Assembly (NCBI RefSeq): GCF_020172685.1
Contig: NZ_CP083986.1
Coordinates: forward strand, 4,606,158-4,670,157
Source of the DNA: [Mycobacterium] nativiensis
Lineage (GTDB): Bacteria; Actinomycetota; Actinomycetes; Mycobacteriales; Mycobacteriaceae
DNA length: 64,000 nucleotides
Direction of reading: 5' to 3'
Both the position numbers and the translations under genes were made by a program. Each line of letters starts with the position of its first letter. Within the stretch, counting starts at the first letter, position 1. Under the pieces are notes generated by a model. It did no database searches. It was not told where the DNA came from and was given only the letters and a program-made list of their open reading frames with translations. Positions 30,268 through 38,545 of the stretch are shown here, piece after piece.

Positions 30268-30846
30268 TCAATTTCCTTCTTTGGTGATGCCACCCAGCAC
30301 GATGGCGAGGTATTGTCTGCCGACTTGTTCGGCGGTCAGTGGACCACCCGGTTGGTACCAGCGCACCGATACCCAGGTGGTGTCGCGGATGAAGCGATAG
30401 ACCAGGTCGACGTCGAGGTCGGGCCGGAAGCATCCCGCTTCAATGCCCTGTTGCAGCACGTCAAGCCACATCTTACGTTGCTGCCGGTTGCGTTCGTCGA
30501 CGTAGGAGAACCGGTCGTGAGACGACAGCCGTTTGGCTTCGTCCTGGTAGATGACGACTTGGGCATGCCGGTGCTCGATCGCGTCGAACGAGGCCAGGAA
30601 CAGACCCTTGAGGCGTTCCATCGGATCGGTTTCGCTGTCGACGATCTGCTGATAACGGTCGAACAGCCAGTCCAGAAAGTCGCGCAGCACCTCGTCGACC
30701 ATCTCCTCTTTGGAGGAGAAGTGGTGATACAGACTGCCGGACAGGATCCCGGCGGCGTCGGCGATGTCGCGCACCGTCGTGGCGCGCAGGCCGCGCTCGG
30801 CGATCATGGCCGCCGCCAGGTTCAGAAGTTCGTCACGGCGTGTCAT
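30268..30846 (-). CDS. kstR2: TetR family repressor KstR2
   Basis: Repressor of the ring C/D regulon (192 aa; about 200 in M. tuberculosis). HTH at residues 24-45 reads TVRDIADAAGILSGSLYHHFSSKEEMV. It binds AnCAAGnnCTTGnT sites and is released by HIP-CoA, made by FadD3 in this window. It lies inside the ipdE1-ipdF-kstR2-fadA6 transcript, 4 nt after ipdF, so it is autoregulated through the box at 32807. Orthologue of Rv3557c. Confidence 0.95.
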   Translation of the reverse strand: MTRRDELLNLAAAMIAERGLRATTVRDIADAAGILSGSLYHHFSSKEEMVDEVLRDFLDWLFDRYQQIVDSETDPMERLKGLFLASFDAIEHRHAQVVIYQDEAKRLSSHDRFSYVDERNRQQRKMWLDVLQQGIEAGCFRPDLDVDLVYRFIRDTTWVSVRWYQPGGPLTAEQVGRQYLAIVLGGITKEGN

Positions 30847-30850
30847 GGCA

Positions 30851-31639
30851 TCAAGCGCGCTGACTGGAAACCGAAATGACCTCGCCGGTCAGGTAACTGG
30901 AGTAGTCGCTGGCCAGGAACGCGATGGTGGTGGCGATCTCCCACGGCTCGGCGGCCCGGCCGAAGGCCTCGCCCTCGGACAACCGGTCCAGCAGTTCGGC
31001 CGAGCTGGTCTTCTCCAGGAACTTGTGCCGGGCGATGGACGGCGAGACGGCGTTGATCCGCACTCCGTACTCGACCGCCTCGATCGCGCTGCACCGTGTC
31101 AGTGCCATCACCCCGGCCTTGGCCGCGGCGTAGTGCGACTGGGAATGCTGTGCGCGCCAACCCAACACGCTGGCGTTGTTGACGATCACCCCACCATGGT
31201 CCACGCCCCGGAAGTACCGCAGCGCGGCGCGGGTCGCCCGCATCACCGAGGTGAGCGTGACGTTGACAACCCGGTCCCACTCGTCGTCGGTCATGTCGAT
31301 CACCGGGGTCTGGCCGCCGAGCCCGGCGTTGTTGACCAGCACATCCAGCCGGCCCATCTTCGCCACGGCCTCGTCGAACAGCGCGTCCACCGCGGCGGTG
31401 GAGGTGACGTCGCAGACGACCGCCTCCACCCGGCCCAGTCCGAGGGCGGCCAGTTCGTCGCGGGTCTGTCCGAGCCGACGCTCGTGGTAGTCGGAGACGA
31501 CGACGTCGGCGCCCTCGAGCAGCGCACGCCGCGCGGTGGTGGAGCCGATGCCGGTGCCGGCGGCAGCGGTCACCAGCACGGTCTTGCCTTTGAGCAGCCC
31601 GTGTCCGGCGATCTCTTCCGGCGCTTGCGTCAGGTTCAT
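30851..31639 (-). CDS. ipdF: HIP-CoA 5-ketoreductase IpdF (SDR)
   Basis: Short-chain reductase of 262 aa that reduces the 5-oxo group of HIP-CoA to 5-hydroxy-HIP-CoA before beta-oxidation of the propionate chain. The cofactor motif TAAAGTGIGST departs slightly from TGxxxGIG, as in IpdF orthologues. LVNNAG and catalytic YAAAKAG are present. The start at 31639 overlaps the ipdE1 stop (ATGA); a longer reading upstream has no support. Orthologue of Rv3559c. PPE64, present nearby in M. tuberculosis, is absent. Confidence 0.93.
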   Translation of the reverse strand: MNLTQAPEEIAGHGLLKGKTVLVTAAAGTGIGSTTARRALLEGADVVVSDYHERRLGQTRDELAALGLGRVEAVVCDVTSTAAVDALFDEAVAKMGRLDVLVNNAGLGGQTPVIDMTDDEWDRVVNVTLTSVMRATRAALRYFRGVDHGGVIVNNASVLGWRAQHSQSHYAAAKAGVMALTRCSAIEAVEYGVRINAVSPSIARHKFLEKTSSAELLDRLSEGEAFGRAAEPWEIATTIAFLASDYSSYLTGEVISVSSQRA

Positions 31640-32790
31640 CCCTTTGCCTCTCGGGGTAGGCCGAGAACCCGCTCGGCGATGATGTTGCGCTGAATCTCGT
31701 TGGACCCGCCGTAGATGGTGTCCGAGCGGGTGAACAGGTAGAGCCGCTGCCACTCGTCGAACTCGCCGTCGGCCAGCACCATCGAGTCGCCGCCGATCAC
31801 GTCCATGGCGAGCTCGCCCAGATCACGATGCCAGTTGGCCCACAACAGCTTCGAGACATTGTCCTGCCCCGGCTGCTCCACATCCATGGTGGCCAGCGCG
31901 TAGGACCGCATCGCGCGCAAGCCCACCCAGGCCCGGGTCAGCCGCTCGCGGATCAGCGGGTCGTCGGCTGCGCCGTTACGCTCGGCGAGCTCAGCCAGCG
32001 AGGAGAGCTCCCGCGCGTAGCGGATCTGTTGGCCCAGGGTCGACACGCCACGCTCAAAAGTGAGCGTGCCCATCGCCACCTTCCAGCCGTCGCCGGGCTC
32101 GCCCACCACCAGGTCGGCGTCGGTGCGGGCGTCGTCGAAGAACACCTCGTTGAACTCCGAGGTGCCGGTCAGTTGCACGATCGGCCGGATCTCGACCCCG
32201 GGCTGGTCCAGCGGCACCAGCAGGTAGGACAGCCCGTTGTGCCGCTTGGAGCCCTTCTCGGTGCGGGCCACCACGAAGCACCACTGCGACAGGTGGGCCA
32301 GCGAGGTCCAGACCTTCTGTCCATTGATGAGCCACTGCTTACCGTCGCCGTCGAGCACCGCGGTGGTGGCCACATTGGCCAGGTCACTGCCGGCGCCCGG
32401 CTCGGAGTAGCCCTGGCACCACAGCTCGGTGACATTGCGGATGCCCGGCAGGAAACGCTGCTGCTGCTCGGGCGTCCCGAAGGCGATCAGGGTCGGCCCC
32501 AGCAGCTCTTCGCCGAGGTGGTTGACCTTGTCCGGTGCGTCGGCTTTGGCGTACTCCTCGTAGAACGCCACCCGGTGCGCCACCGACAGGCCGCGCCCGC
32601 CGTGCTCAACCGGCCAGCCCAGGCAGGTCAGCCCGGCGTCGGCGAGATGACGGTTCCACGCGGCACGTTCCTCGAACGCCTCATGCTCACGCCCTGGGCC
32701 GCCGAGGCCCTTGAGCTTGGCGAACTCGCCGACCAGGTTGTCAGCCAGCCACGTGCGGACCTCGGCCCGAAACTCCTCGACTGCTTGCAC
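31636..32790 (-). CDS. ipdE1: Acyl-CoA dehydrogenase alpha subunit IpdE1 (FadE30)
   Basis: ACAD of 384 aa. IpdE1 with IpdE2 (36591) forms the heterotetramer dehydrogenating 5-OH-HIP-CoA. The motif GYSEPGAGSDLANVATTA and the C-terminal IYGGSNEIQRNIIAERVLGLPRE are standard ACAD signatures. The GTG start at 32790 is 17 nt from a KstR2 box, so a very short leader is likely. First gene of the leftward ipdE1-ipdF-kstR2-fadA6 operon. Orthologue of Rv3560c. Confidence 0.94.
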   Translation of the reverse strand: MQAVEEFRAEVRTWLADNLVGEFAKLKGLGGPGREHEAFEERAAWNRHLADAGLTCLGWPVEHGGRGLSVAHRVAFYEEYAKADAPDKVNHLGEELLGPTLIAFGTPEQQQRFLPGIRNVTELWCQGYSEPGAGSDLANVATTAVLDGDGKQWLINGQKVWTSLAHLSQWCFVVARTEKGSKRHNGLSYLLVPLDQPGVEIRPIVQLTGTSEFNEVFFDDARTDADLVVGEPGDGWKVAMGTLTFERGVSTLGQQIRYARELSSLAELAERNGAADDPLIRERLTRAWVGLRAMRSYALATMDVEQPGQDNVSKLLWANWHRDLGELAMDVIGGDSMVLADGEFDEWQRLYLFTRSDTIYGGSNEIQRNIIAERVLGLPREAKG

Positions 32791-32806
32791 CCCTGTAGGC
32801 TAACCT

Positions 32807-32820
32807 ACCAAGCACTTGCT
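32807..32820. promoter_or_regulatory. KstR2 operator between ipdE1 and fadD3
   Basis: ACCAAGCACTTGCT matches AnCAAGnnCTTGnT and lies between the divergent ipdE1 and fadD3 operons. It can thus control both halves of the HIP pathway, including kstR2 itself. Confidence 0.9.
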
Positions 32821-32852
32821 CGGCTACGAGTCGTCGAACCCAGGGAGTCCCG

Positions 32853-32942
32853 ATGTCCCGCGCGAGCGACGATGAGGTGGGGGTACCCCCAGCCGCGCAG
32901 CGGCGAGGGGGACGCAGCGACGAGGAGGAGTGGCGCCCATGA
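32853..32942 (+). CDS. Leader small ORF of 29 codons coupled to fadD3, MIRU-like
   Basis: An ATG preceded by AGGGAG opens a 29-codon frame beginning MSRASDDEVGVPP and ending EEEWRP, acidic and Arg-rich. Its TGA overlaps the fadD3 ATG (ATGA). The DNA holds the palindrome GTGGGGGTACCCCC and an AGGAGG that serves fadD3. Short in-frame ORFs with overlapping start/stop codons are the hallmark of mycobacterial interspersed repetitive units, so this may be an inserted repeat rather than a peptide gene. Translation could couple fadD3 expression to the leader. Function unknown. Confidence 0.5.
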   Translation: MSRASDDEVGVPPAAQRRGGRSDEEEWRP

Positions 32943-34489
32943 GCGCAGACCCGCGGACCACGCCTGCGGCCCTGGACCACATCGCGCGCACGCTCCCCGA
33001 CCACGATGCGCTGCTCACCGACGATGTTCGGCTCACCTACAGCCAACTGCGCGATGAGGTGCGGCGGGCCGCCGCCGCGCTGATCGCCCTGGGTGTGGAG
33101 CCCGGTGACCGGGTCGCATTGTGGTCGCCGAACACCTGGCACTGGGTGGTCACCTGTCTGGGCGCCCAATATGCCGGCGGCGTGCTGGTGCCGCTGAACA
33201 CCCGCTACACCGCGTCGGAGGCCACCGACATCCTGGCCCGCAGCAAATCGAAGGTCCTGGTGGGGATGGGCCGGTTCCTCAAGGCCGACCGGCTCGCCGA
33301 ACTGGACCGTTCCGCGCTGCCAGATCTCAAGCACGTCGTGCGGATACCCATTGAGGGCCCCGACGGGACCTGGGACGAGTTCATCGCCGCGGGCGCAGGT
33401 GTCCCCGACGGCGAGGTAGACGCGCGCGCGGCCGCGGTGGGCCCCGACGACCTCTCCGACATCCTGTTCACCTCCGGCACCACCGGGCGCAGCAAAGGTG
33501 TGCTGTGCGCCCACCGGCAGTCGCTGGCCGGCCCGGCCGCCTGGGCGGCGTGCGGGCAGATGAGCGCCGACGACCGCTACCTGTGCATCAATCCGTTCTT
33601 CCACAACTTCGGCTACAAGGCGGGGATCCTGGCCTGCCTGCAGACCGGGGCCACCCTGATTCCGCAGCTGACCTTCGACCCGGCCGGTGCGCTGGCCGCC
33701 ATCGCCGAGCACAAGATCACCGTGCTGCCCGGGCCGCCCACCATCTACCAGACCCTGCTCGACCACCCCGAACGTGACCGCCACGACCTGAGCTCGTTGC
33801 GGTTCGCGGTGACCGGGGCGGCCACCGTGCCGGTGGTGCTGATCGAGCGGATGCAGACCGAACTCGACATCGACATCGTGCTGACCGCCTACGGCCTGAC
33901 CGAGTCCGGCGGGTTCGGCACCATGTGCCGGGCCGACGACGACGCCGTCACCGTCGCCACCACCTGTGGCCGCCCGATCGGCGACTTCGAGCTGCGACTG
34001 GAAAAACCGGCCGGCGCAGCCGATTCCGACGCCGGCGAGGTCTTGCTGCGCAGCGACAACATCATGCTCGGCTACCTCGACGACGCCGAGGCCACGGCCG
34101 CCGCGATCGACGCGGACGGTTGGCTGCACACCGGCGACGTCGGCACCGTCGACGAATCGGGCAATCTGCGGATCACCGACCGGCTCAAAGACATGTACAT
34201 CTGCGGCGGCTTCAACGTCTACCCGGCCGAGATCGAGCAGGTGCTGGCGCGCCTCGACGGAGTGGCCGATGTCGCGGTGATCGGCGTTCCCGATGACCGA
34301 CTCGGTGAGGTGGGGCGGGCGTTCATTGTCCGACGTCCCGGCTCAGAGCTGGACGATGCAACGGTGATCGCCTACGCCCGTGAGCATTTGGCGAACTTCA
34401 AGGCACCGCGATCGGTGACCTTCACTGACTCCCTGCCGCGCAATCCGGGCGGCAAGGTGGTCAAGCCTGAGTTGAGAGAGTGGGCCTGA
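32939..34489 (+). CDS. fadD3: HIP-CoA synthetase FadD3
   Basis: Acyl-CoA synthetase (516 aa) that activates 3a-alpha-H-4-alpha(3'-propanoate)-7a-beta-methylhexahydro-1,5-indanedione (HIP) to HIP-CoA, the entry to ring C/D degradation and the KstR2 ligand. The AMP-binding P-loop is ILFTSGTTGRSKGV (near residue 180). The A5 motif AYGLTESG, the A7 HTGDVG motif and the C-terminal catalytic Lys region RNPGGKVVKPEL are intact. The ATG at 32939 has AGGAGG 10 nt upstream. It overlaps the leader ORF and fadE31 (TGATG). Orthologue of Rv3561. Confidence 0.95.
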   Translation: MSADPRTTPAALDHIARTLPDHDALLTDDVRLTYSQLRDEVRRAAAALIALGVEPGDRVALWSPNTWHWVVTCLGAQYAGGVLVPLNTRYTASEATDILARSKSKVLVGMGRFLKADRLAELDRSALPDLKHVVRIPIEGPDGTWDEFIAAGAGVPDGEVDARAAAVGPDDLSDILFTSGTTGRSKGVLCAHRQSLAGPAAWAACGQMSADDRYLCINPFFHNFGYKAGILACLQTGATLIPQLTFDPAGALAAIAEHKITVLPGPPTIYQTLLDHPERDRHDLSSLRFAVTGAATVPVVLIERMQTELDIDIVLTAYGLTESGGFGTMCRADDDAVTVATTCGRPIGDFELRLEKPAGAADSDAGEVLLRSDNIMLGYLDDAEATAAAIDADGWLHTGDVGTVDESGNLRITDRLKDMYICGGFNVYPAEIEQVLARLDGVADVAVIGVPDDRLGEVGRAFIVRRPGSELDDATVIAYAREHLANFKAPRSVTFTDSLPRNPGGKVVKPELREWA

Positions 34490-35622
34490 TGGACCTGAAT
34501 TATGACGACGAGACCGAGGCCTTCCGGGCCGAGGTGCGAGCGTTCCTCCACGACAATCGGGACAAGTTCCCACTCCTGTCCTATGACACCGCTGAGGGTT
34601 TCGAGCAGCACCGCCGTTGGGACAAGGTGCTTTTCGACGCCGGCCTGTCGGTGATCGCCTGGCCGAAGAAGTACGGCGGGCGTGACGCCACCATGCTGCA
34701 GTGGGTGGTGTACGAGGAGGAGTACTTCCGCGCCGGTGCGCCCGGCCGAGCCAGCGCCAACGGCACCTCGATGCTCGCGCCGACGCTGTTCGCGCACGGC
34801 ACGCAGGAGCAGCTGGACCGCATCCTGCCGAAGATGGCCTCCGGCGAGGAGATCTGGGCACAGGCATGGTCGGAGCCGGAGTCCGGCAGTGACCTGGCGT
34901 CGCTGCGTTCGACGGCCACCAAGGTCGACGGTGGCTGGAAACTCAACGGGCAGAAGATCTGGAGCTCACGCGCCCCGTTCGGTGAGCGCGGCTTCGGGCT
35001 GTTCCGCTCCGACCCCGAGGCCCAGCGTCACCACGGCCTGACCTACTTCATGTTCGACCTGGCGGCCGACGGGATCACCGTGCGCGCCATCGAGCAACTC
35101 GGCGGGGAGACCGGCTTCGGCGAGATCTTCCTCGACGACGTGTTCGTTCCGGACGACGACGTGATCGGCGAGCCGAACGAGGGTTGGCGCGCCGCCATGA
35201 GCACGTCGAGCAACGAGCGCGGCATGAGCCTGCGCAGCCCGGCCCGCTTCCTGGTGGGCGCGGAGAAGCTTGCCGCACTCTGGCGCGACCACGGCGCCGA
35301 CCCGGTGTTCACCGACCGGGTGGCCGACGCCTGGATCTCCGCGCAGGCCTACCGGTTGCAGACGTTCGGCACCGTGACCCGGCTGGCTGCCGGCGGTGAG
35401 CTCGGCGCAGAATCCTCGGTGACCAAGGTGTTCTGGTCGGATCTCGACGTTGCACTGCACCAGACCGGTCTGGACATCCGGGGCGCCGACGGGGAACTCG
35501 CCGACGCCTGGACCCACGGTTACCTGTTCGCGCTCGGCGGTCCCATCTACGCCGGCACCAACGAGATCCAGCGCAACATCATCGCCGAGCGGCTGCTGGG
35601 CCTGCCCCGGGAGAAGAAGTGA
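34489..35622 (+). CDS. fadE31: Acyl-CoA dehydrogenase FadE31
   Basis: ACAD of 377 aa in the KstR2 regulon. AWSEPESGSDLASLRSTAT and the C-terminal IYAGTNEIQRNIIAERLLGLPRE motifs are intact, as in an alpha-type (catalytic, FAD-binding) subunit. It acts in late ring C/D degradation; the exact substrate is less settled than for IpdE1. TGATG overlap with fadD3 and 4-nt overlap with fadE32, its likely partner. Orthologue of Rv3562. Confidence 0.93.
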   Translation: MDLNYDDETEAFRAEVRAFLHDNRDKFPLLSYDTAEGFEQHRRWDKVLFDAGLSVIAWPKKYGGRDATMLQWVVYEEEYFRAGAPGRASANGTSMLAPTLFAHGTQEQLDRILPKMASGEEIWAQAWSEPESGSDLASLRSTATKVDGGWKLNGQKIWSSRAPFGERGFGLFRSDPEAQRHHGLTYFMFDLAADGITVRAIEQLGGETGFGEIFLDDVFVPDDDVIGEPNEGWRAAMSTSSNERGMSLRSPARFLVGAEKLAALWRDHGADPVFTDRVADAWISAQAYRLQTFGTVTRLAAGGELGAESSVTKVFWSDLDVALHQTGLDIRGADGELADAWTHGYLFALGGPIYAGTNEIQRNIIAERLLGLPREKK

Positions 35623-36590
35623 AATTCGATCTAGACCAAGAGCAGCGCGACTTCGCGGCCAGCATCGACGCCGCCCTGGGCGCCGCCGACACTCCGGGCG
35701 CGGTGCGTGCCTGGTCGCAGGGCGACCCCGAACCGGGCCGGCGGGTGTGGAACCAGCTGTCTGAACTCGGCGTCACCGCACTGGCCGTGCCGGAGGAGTT
35801 CGACGGCATCGGCGCCCACCCGGTCGACCTGGTGGTGGCCATCGAGGCGCTGGGCCGCTGGTGCGTTCCTGGGCCGGTGGTGGAATCGATTGCGGTGGCA
35901 CCGACGCTGCTGGCAGATCAGGGCGAGCGGCTGGCCGGGCTGGCCGCCGGTGAGCTGATCGCCACCGTGGCACTTCCGCCGCACACCCCGCGCGCGGTCG
36001 ATGCCGACCGCGCCGACCTGGTGCTGCTGGCCGACAACGGCCGGGTGAGCACCGCGCAGGCCGGCACCCGCCACGCCTCGGTGGACCCCAGCCGCGGCGT
36101 CTTCGACATCACCGCGAACGGCGAGACCTGGGACGCGGACATCGCCCGGGCCTACGAGTTGGGCGCCCTGGGCACCGCCGCGCAGCTGATCGGCGCCGGG
36201 CAGGCGATGCTGGACACCGCGGTCGAATACGCCAAGCAGCGCACCCAGTTCGGCCGGGTGATCGGCGGCTACCAGGCCATCAAGCACAAGCTGGCCGATG
36301 TGCACATCGCGCTCGAGCTGGCCCGCCCGCTGGTGTACGGGGCGGCACTGTCTCTGGCTGATTCCGCGGCCGGACCGCTCCTCGCTGACACCGCCCGCGA
36401 CGTCAGCGCCGCCAAGGTGGCCGCGTCCGACGCCGCTCTGCTGGCCGCGCACTCGGCGCTGCAGACCCACGGCGCGATCGGCTTCACCAGCGAATGCGAC
36501 CTGTCCCTGTGGCTGCTGCGGGTGCAGGCCCTGCGCCCGGCCTGGGGGGATCCGACCGCCCACCGGCGGCGAGTGTTGGAGGCGATCTAA
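35619..36590 (+). CDS. fadE32: Acyl-CoA dehydrogenase FadE32 (beta-type subunit)
   Basis: Short ACAD-like subunit (323 aa). The C-terminal four-helix domain carries QRTQFGRVIGGYQAIKHKLADVHI and LQTHGAIGFTSECDLSLWL. It lacks the N-terminal GYSEPxxGSD motif of catalytic subunits, which fits the beta partner of a heterotetramer with FadE31. GTG start overlaps the fadE31 TGA. Orthologue of Rv3563. Confidence 0.92.
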   Translation: MKFDLDQEQRDFAASIDAALGAADTPGAVRAWSQGDPEPGRRVWNQLSELGVTALAVPEEFDGIGAHPVDLVVAIEALGRWCVPGPVVESIAVAPTLLADQGERLAGLAAGELIATVALPPHTPRAVDADRADLVLLADNGRVSTAQAGTRHASVDPSRGVFDITANGETWDADIARAYELGALGTAAQLIGAGQAMLDTAVEYAKQRTQFGRVIGGYQAIKHKLADVHIALELARPLVYGAALSLADSAAGPLLADTARDVSAAKVAASDAALLAAHSALQTHGAIGFTSECDLSLWLLRVQALRPAWGDPTAHRRRVLEAI

Positions 36591-37538
36591 GTGGCCCGTA
36601 ACGAAGAACGCGACCTGCTGCGCCAGACCGTGGCCGCACTGGTCGACAAGCACGCCACCGGAGAAGCAGTACGAGTGGCGATGGAATCCGAGCGCGGCTA
36701 CGACGAGACCCTGTGGCAGCTGCTGTGCGAGCAGGTCGGTGCCGCCGCCCTGGTGGTGCCCGAGGAACTCGGCGGGGCCGGCGGCGAACTCGGTGACGCC
36801 GCAGTCGTTCTCGAGGAACTGGGCAAGGCACTGGTACCCACTCCGCTGCTGGGCACCATCCTGACCGAGCTGGCGCTGCTGGCCGCACCGGAACCCGACG
36901 CCGAAACACTGGAGCGGTTGGCGGAAGGCGGCGCGATCGGAGCGGTCGTGTTCGACGACGGCTACACGGCCAACGGTGACATCGCCGATGTCGTGATCGG
37001 TACCGACGGCAGCCAACTCACTCGCTGGACCGAATTCAGCGCCGAGCCGGTGGCGACGATGGATCCCACCCGGCGGCTGGGCCGGGTCACCGCCACGGCC
37101 ACCGCACCCATCGGGGACGACCCGGGCATCGCGGACTACGCGGCGATCCTGTTGGCGGCCGAGCAGATCGGTGCGGCCACCCGCTGCCTGGACCTGACCG
37201 TGGAGTACACCAAGAGCCGGGTGCAGTTCGGCCGGCCGATCGGCAGCTTCCAGGCGCTCAAGCACCGGATGGCCGACCTGTACGTGGCCGTCTCGGCCGC
37301 CCGCGCGGTCGTCGACGACGCCATCGCGCAGCCGTCGGCGACTTCGGCCGCGCTGGCGCGCGTGGTCGCCAGCGAGGCGTTCACCAAGGTGGCCGGCGAA
37401 GCCGTCCAGCTGCACGGCGGCATCGCGATCACCTGGGAAAGCGACATTCAGCTGTACTTCAAACGCGCACACGGCAGTTCGCAGCTGTTCGGCCTGCCGG
37501 CCCAGCACCTTCGCCGCTTACAGGCCGAGGTCCTCTAG
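36591..37538 (+). CDS. ipdE2: Acyl-CoA dehydrogenase beta subunit IpdE2 (FadE33)
   Basis: Beta subunit (315 aa) of the 5-OH-HIP-CoA dehydrogenase, pairing with IpdE1 encoded in the divergent operon. Shows SRVQFGRPIGSFQALKHRMADLYV and QLHGGIAITWESDIQLYFKRAHG, typical beta-subunit helices. The GTG start directly follows the fadE32 stop. In M. tuberculosis aspB comes next; here two hydrolase genes intervene. Orthologue of Rv3564. Confidence 0.92.
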   Translation: MARNEERDLLRQTVAALVDKHATGEAVRVAMESERGYDETLWQLLCEQVGAAALVVPEELGGAGGELGDAAVVLEELGKALVPTPLLGTILTELALLAAPEPDAETLERLAEGGAIGAVVFDDGYTANGDIADVVIGTDGSQLTRWTEFSAEPVATMDPTRRLGRVTATATAPIGDDPGIADYAAILLAAEQIGAATRCLDLTVEYTKSRVQFGRPIGSFQALKHRMADLYVAVSAARAVVDDAIAQPSATSAALARVVASEAFTKVAGEAVQLHGGIAITWESDIQLYFKRAHGSSQLFGLPAQHLRRLQAEVL

Positions 37539-37558
37539 CAGCAACGTACGGTAGCGGT

Positions 37559-38545
37559 ATGTGCACCCGCCTGGTTTACCTCGGCCCCAACGGCAACATC
37601 ATCACCGGACGGTCGATGGACTGGAAGCTGGATTTGGCGACCAACCTGTGGTCGTTGCCGCGTGGGGTGAAACGCGACGGGCGGGCCGGGGCGAACTCCG
37701 CCACGTGGACCGCGAAGTACGGCAGCGTGGTGGCCACCGGTTACGACATCTGCACCACCGACGGTTTGAACGAGGCCGGGTTGTCCGCCAACCTGCTGTG
37801 GCTGGCCGAATCGGTCTACCCGAAATACGACGGCAACCGGCCAGGCCTGTGCATCTCCATCTGGGCGCAGTACGTGCTGGACAATTTCGCCACCGTGGCC
37901 GAAGCCGTCGATGCGCTGAGCGCCGAACCGTTCGAAGTGGTCACCGACGGGGTGCCCGGCGAGAACCGCCTGGCCACCCTGCACCTGTCGATGTCGGACG
38001 CCACCGGCGACAGCGCGATCGTGGAATACGTTGACGGCAAACAGGTCATCCACCACGGCCGCCAGTACCAGGTGATGACGAACTCACCGACCTTCGACCA
38101 GCAGCTCGCGGTCAACGCCTACTGGGAACAGCTCGGCGGCACCGTCATGCTGCCGGGCACCAATCGTGCCGCCGACCGGTTCGCCCGGGCCTCGTTCTAC
38201 GTCAACGCGGTACCGAAATCCGACGACCTGAAGGTCGCGCTCGCCTCGGTGCTCAGCGTCGTGCGCAACGTGTCGGTGCCGTTCGGCATCTCTACGCCGG
38301 ACGAGCCCAACATCTCCTCGACCCGCTGGCGCACGGTCGCCCACCACACCCGCAAGCTGTACTTCTTCGAGTCGGCGTTGACGCCCAACGTCTTCTGGGT
38401 GGATCTGAACAAACTCGACTTCGCCGAGGACGCGCCGGCGCGCAGACTCACACTCGGTTCCGACGACAGCAACATCTATGCCGGCGAGACATCGGCGGAC
38501 TTCGACGTCGCCGAACCATTCACCTTCCTGGCCCTGACTACGTGA
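37559..38545 (+). CDS. Choloylglycine hydrolase / penicillin V acylase family protein
   Basis: Linear amide C-N hydrolase of 328 aa. It starts MCTRLVY, so Met removal would expose Cys2, the N-terminal nucleophile of this Ntn family. Arg18 and Asp21 in ITGRSMDW, an Asn in GLSANLL, Asn175 in VMTNSPTFDQQ and Arg207 in DRFARASFY match the active-site residues of bile-salt hydrolases and penicillin V acylases. There is no signal peptide. It lies 20 nt after ipdE2 and overlaps the lipase gene by 4 nt, so it is read in the KstR2-controlled operon. Deconjugation of bile acids is an attractive but unproven role; acyl-homoserine lactone or penicillin V acylase activity are alternatives. Confidence 0.88.
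   Translation: MCTRLVYLGPNGNIITGRSMDWKLDLATNLWSLPRGVKRDGRAGANSATWTAKYGSVVATGYDICTTDGLNEAGLSANLLWLAESVYPKYDGNRPGLCISIWAQYVLDNFATVAEAVDALSAEPFEVVTDGVPGENRLATLHLSMSDATGDSAIVEYVDGKQVIHHGRQYQVMTNSPTFDQQLAVNAYWEQLGGTVMLPGTNRAADRFARASFYVNAVPKSDDLKVALASVLSVVRNVSVPFGISTPDEPNISSTRWRTVAHHTRKLYFFESALTPNVFWVDLNKLDFAEDAPARRLTLGSDDSNIYAGETSADFDVAEPFTFLALTT

Noticed and set aside
35631..37508. A 625-codon open frame on the minus strand opposite fadE32-ipdE2
   Set aside because: Antisense shadow of two well-supported acyl-CoA dehydrogenase genes; no conserved domain.
34489..37538. Possibility that fadE32 and ipdE2 are truncated pseudogenes because they are short and lack the SEPxxGSD motif
   Set aside because: Beta-type subunits of steroid acyl-CoA dehydrogenases naturally lack it, and both match the known lengths of FadE32 and FadE33.
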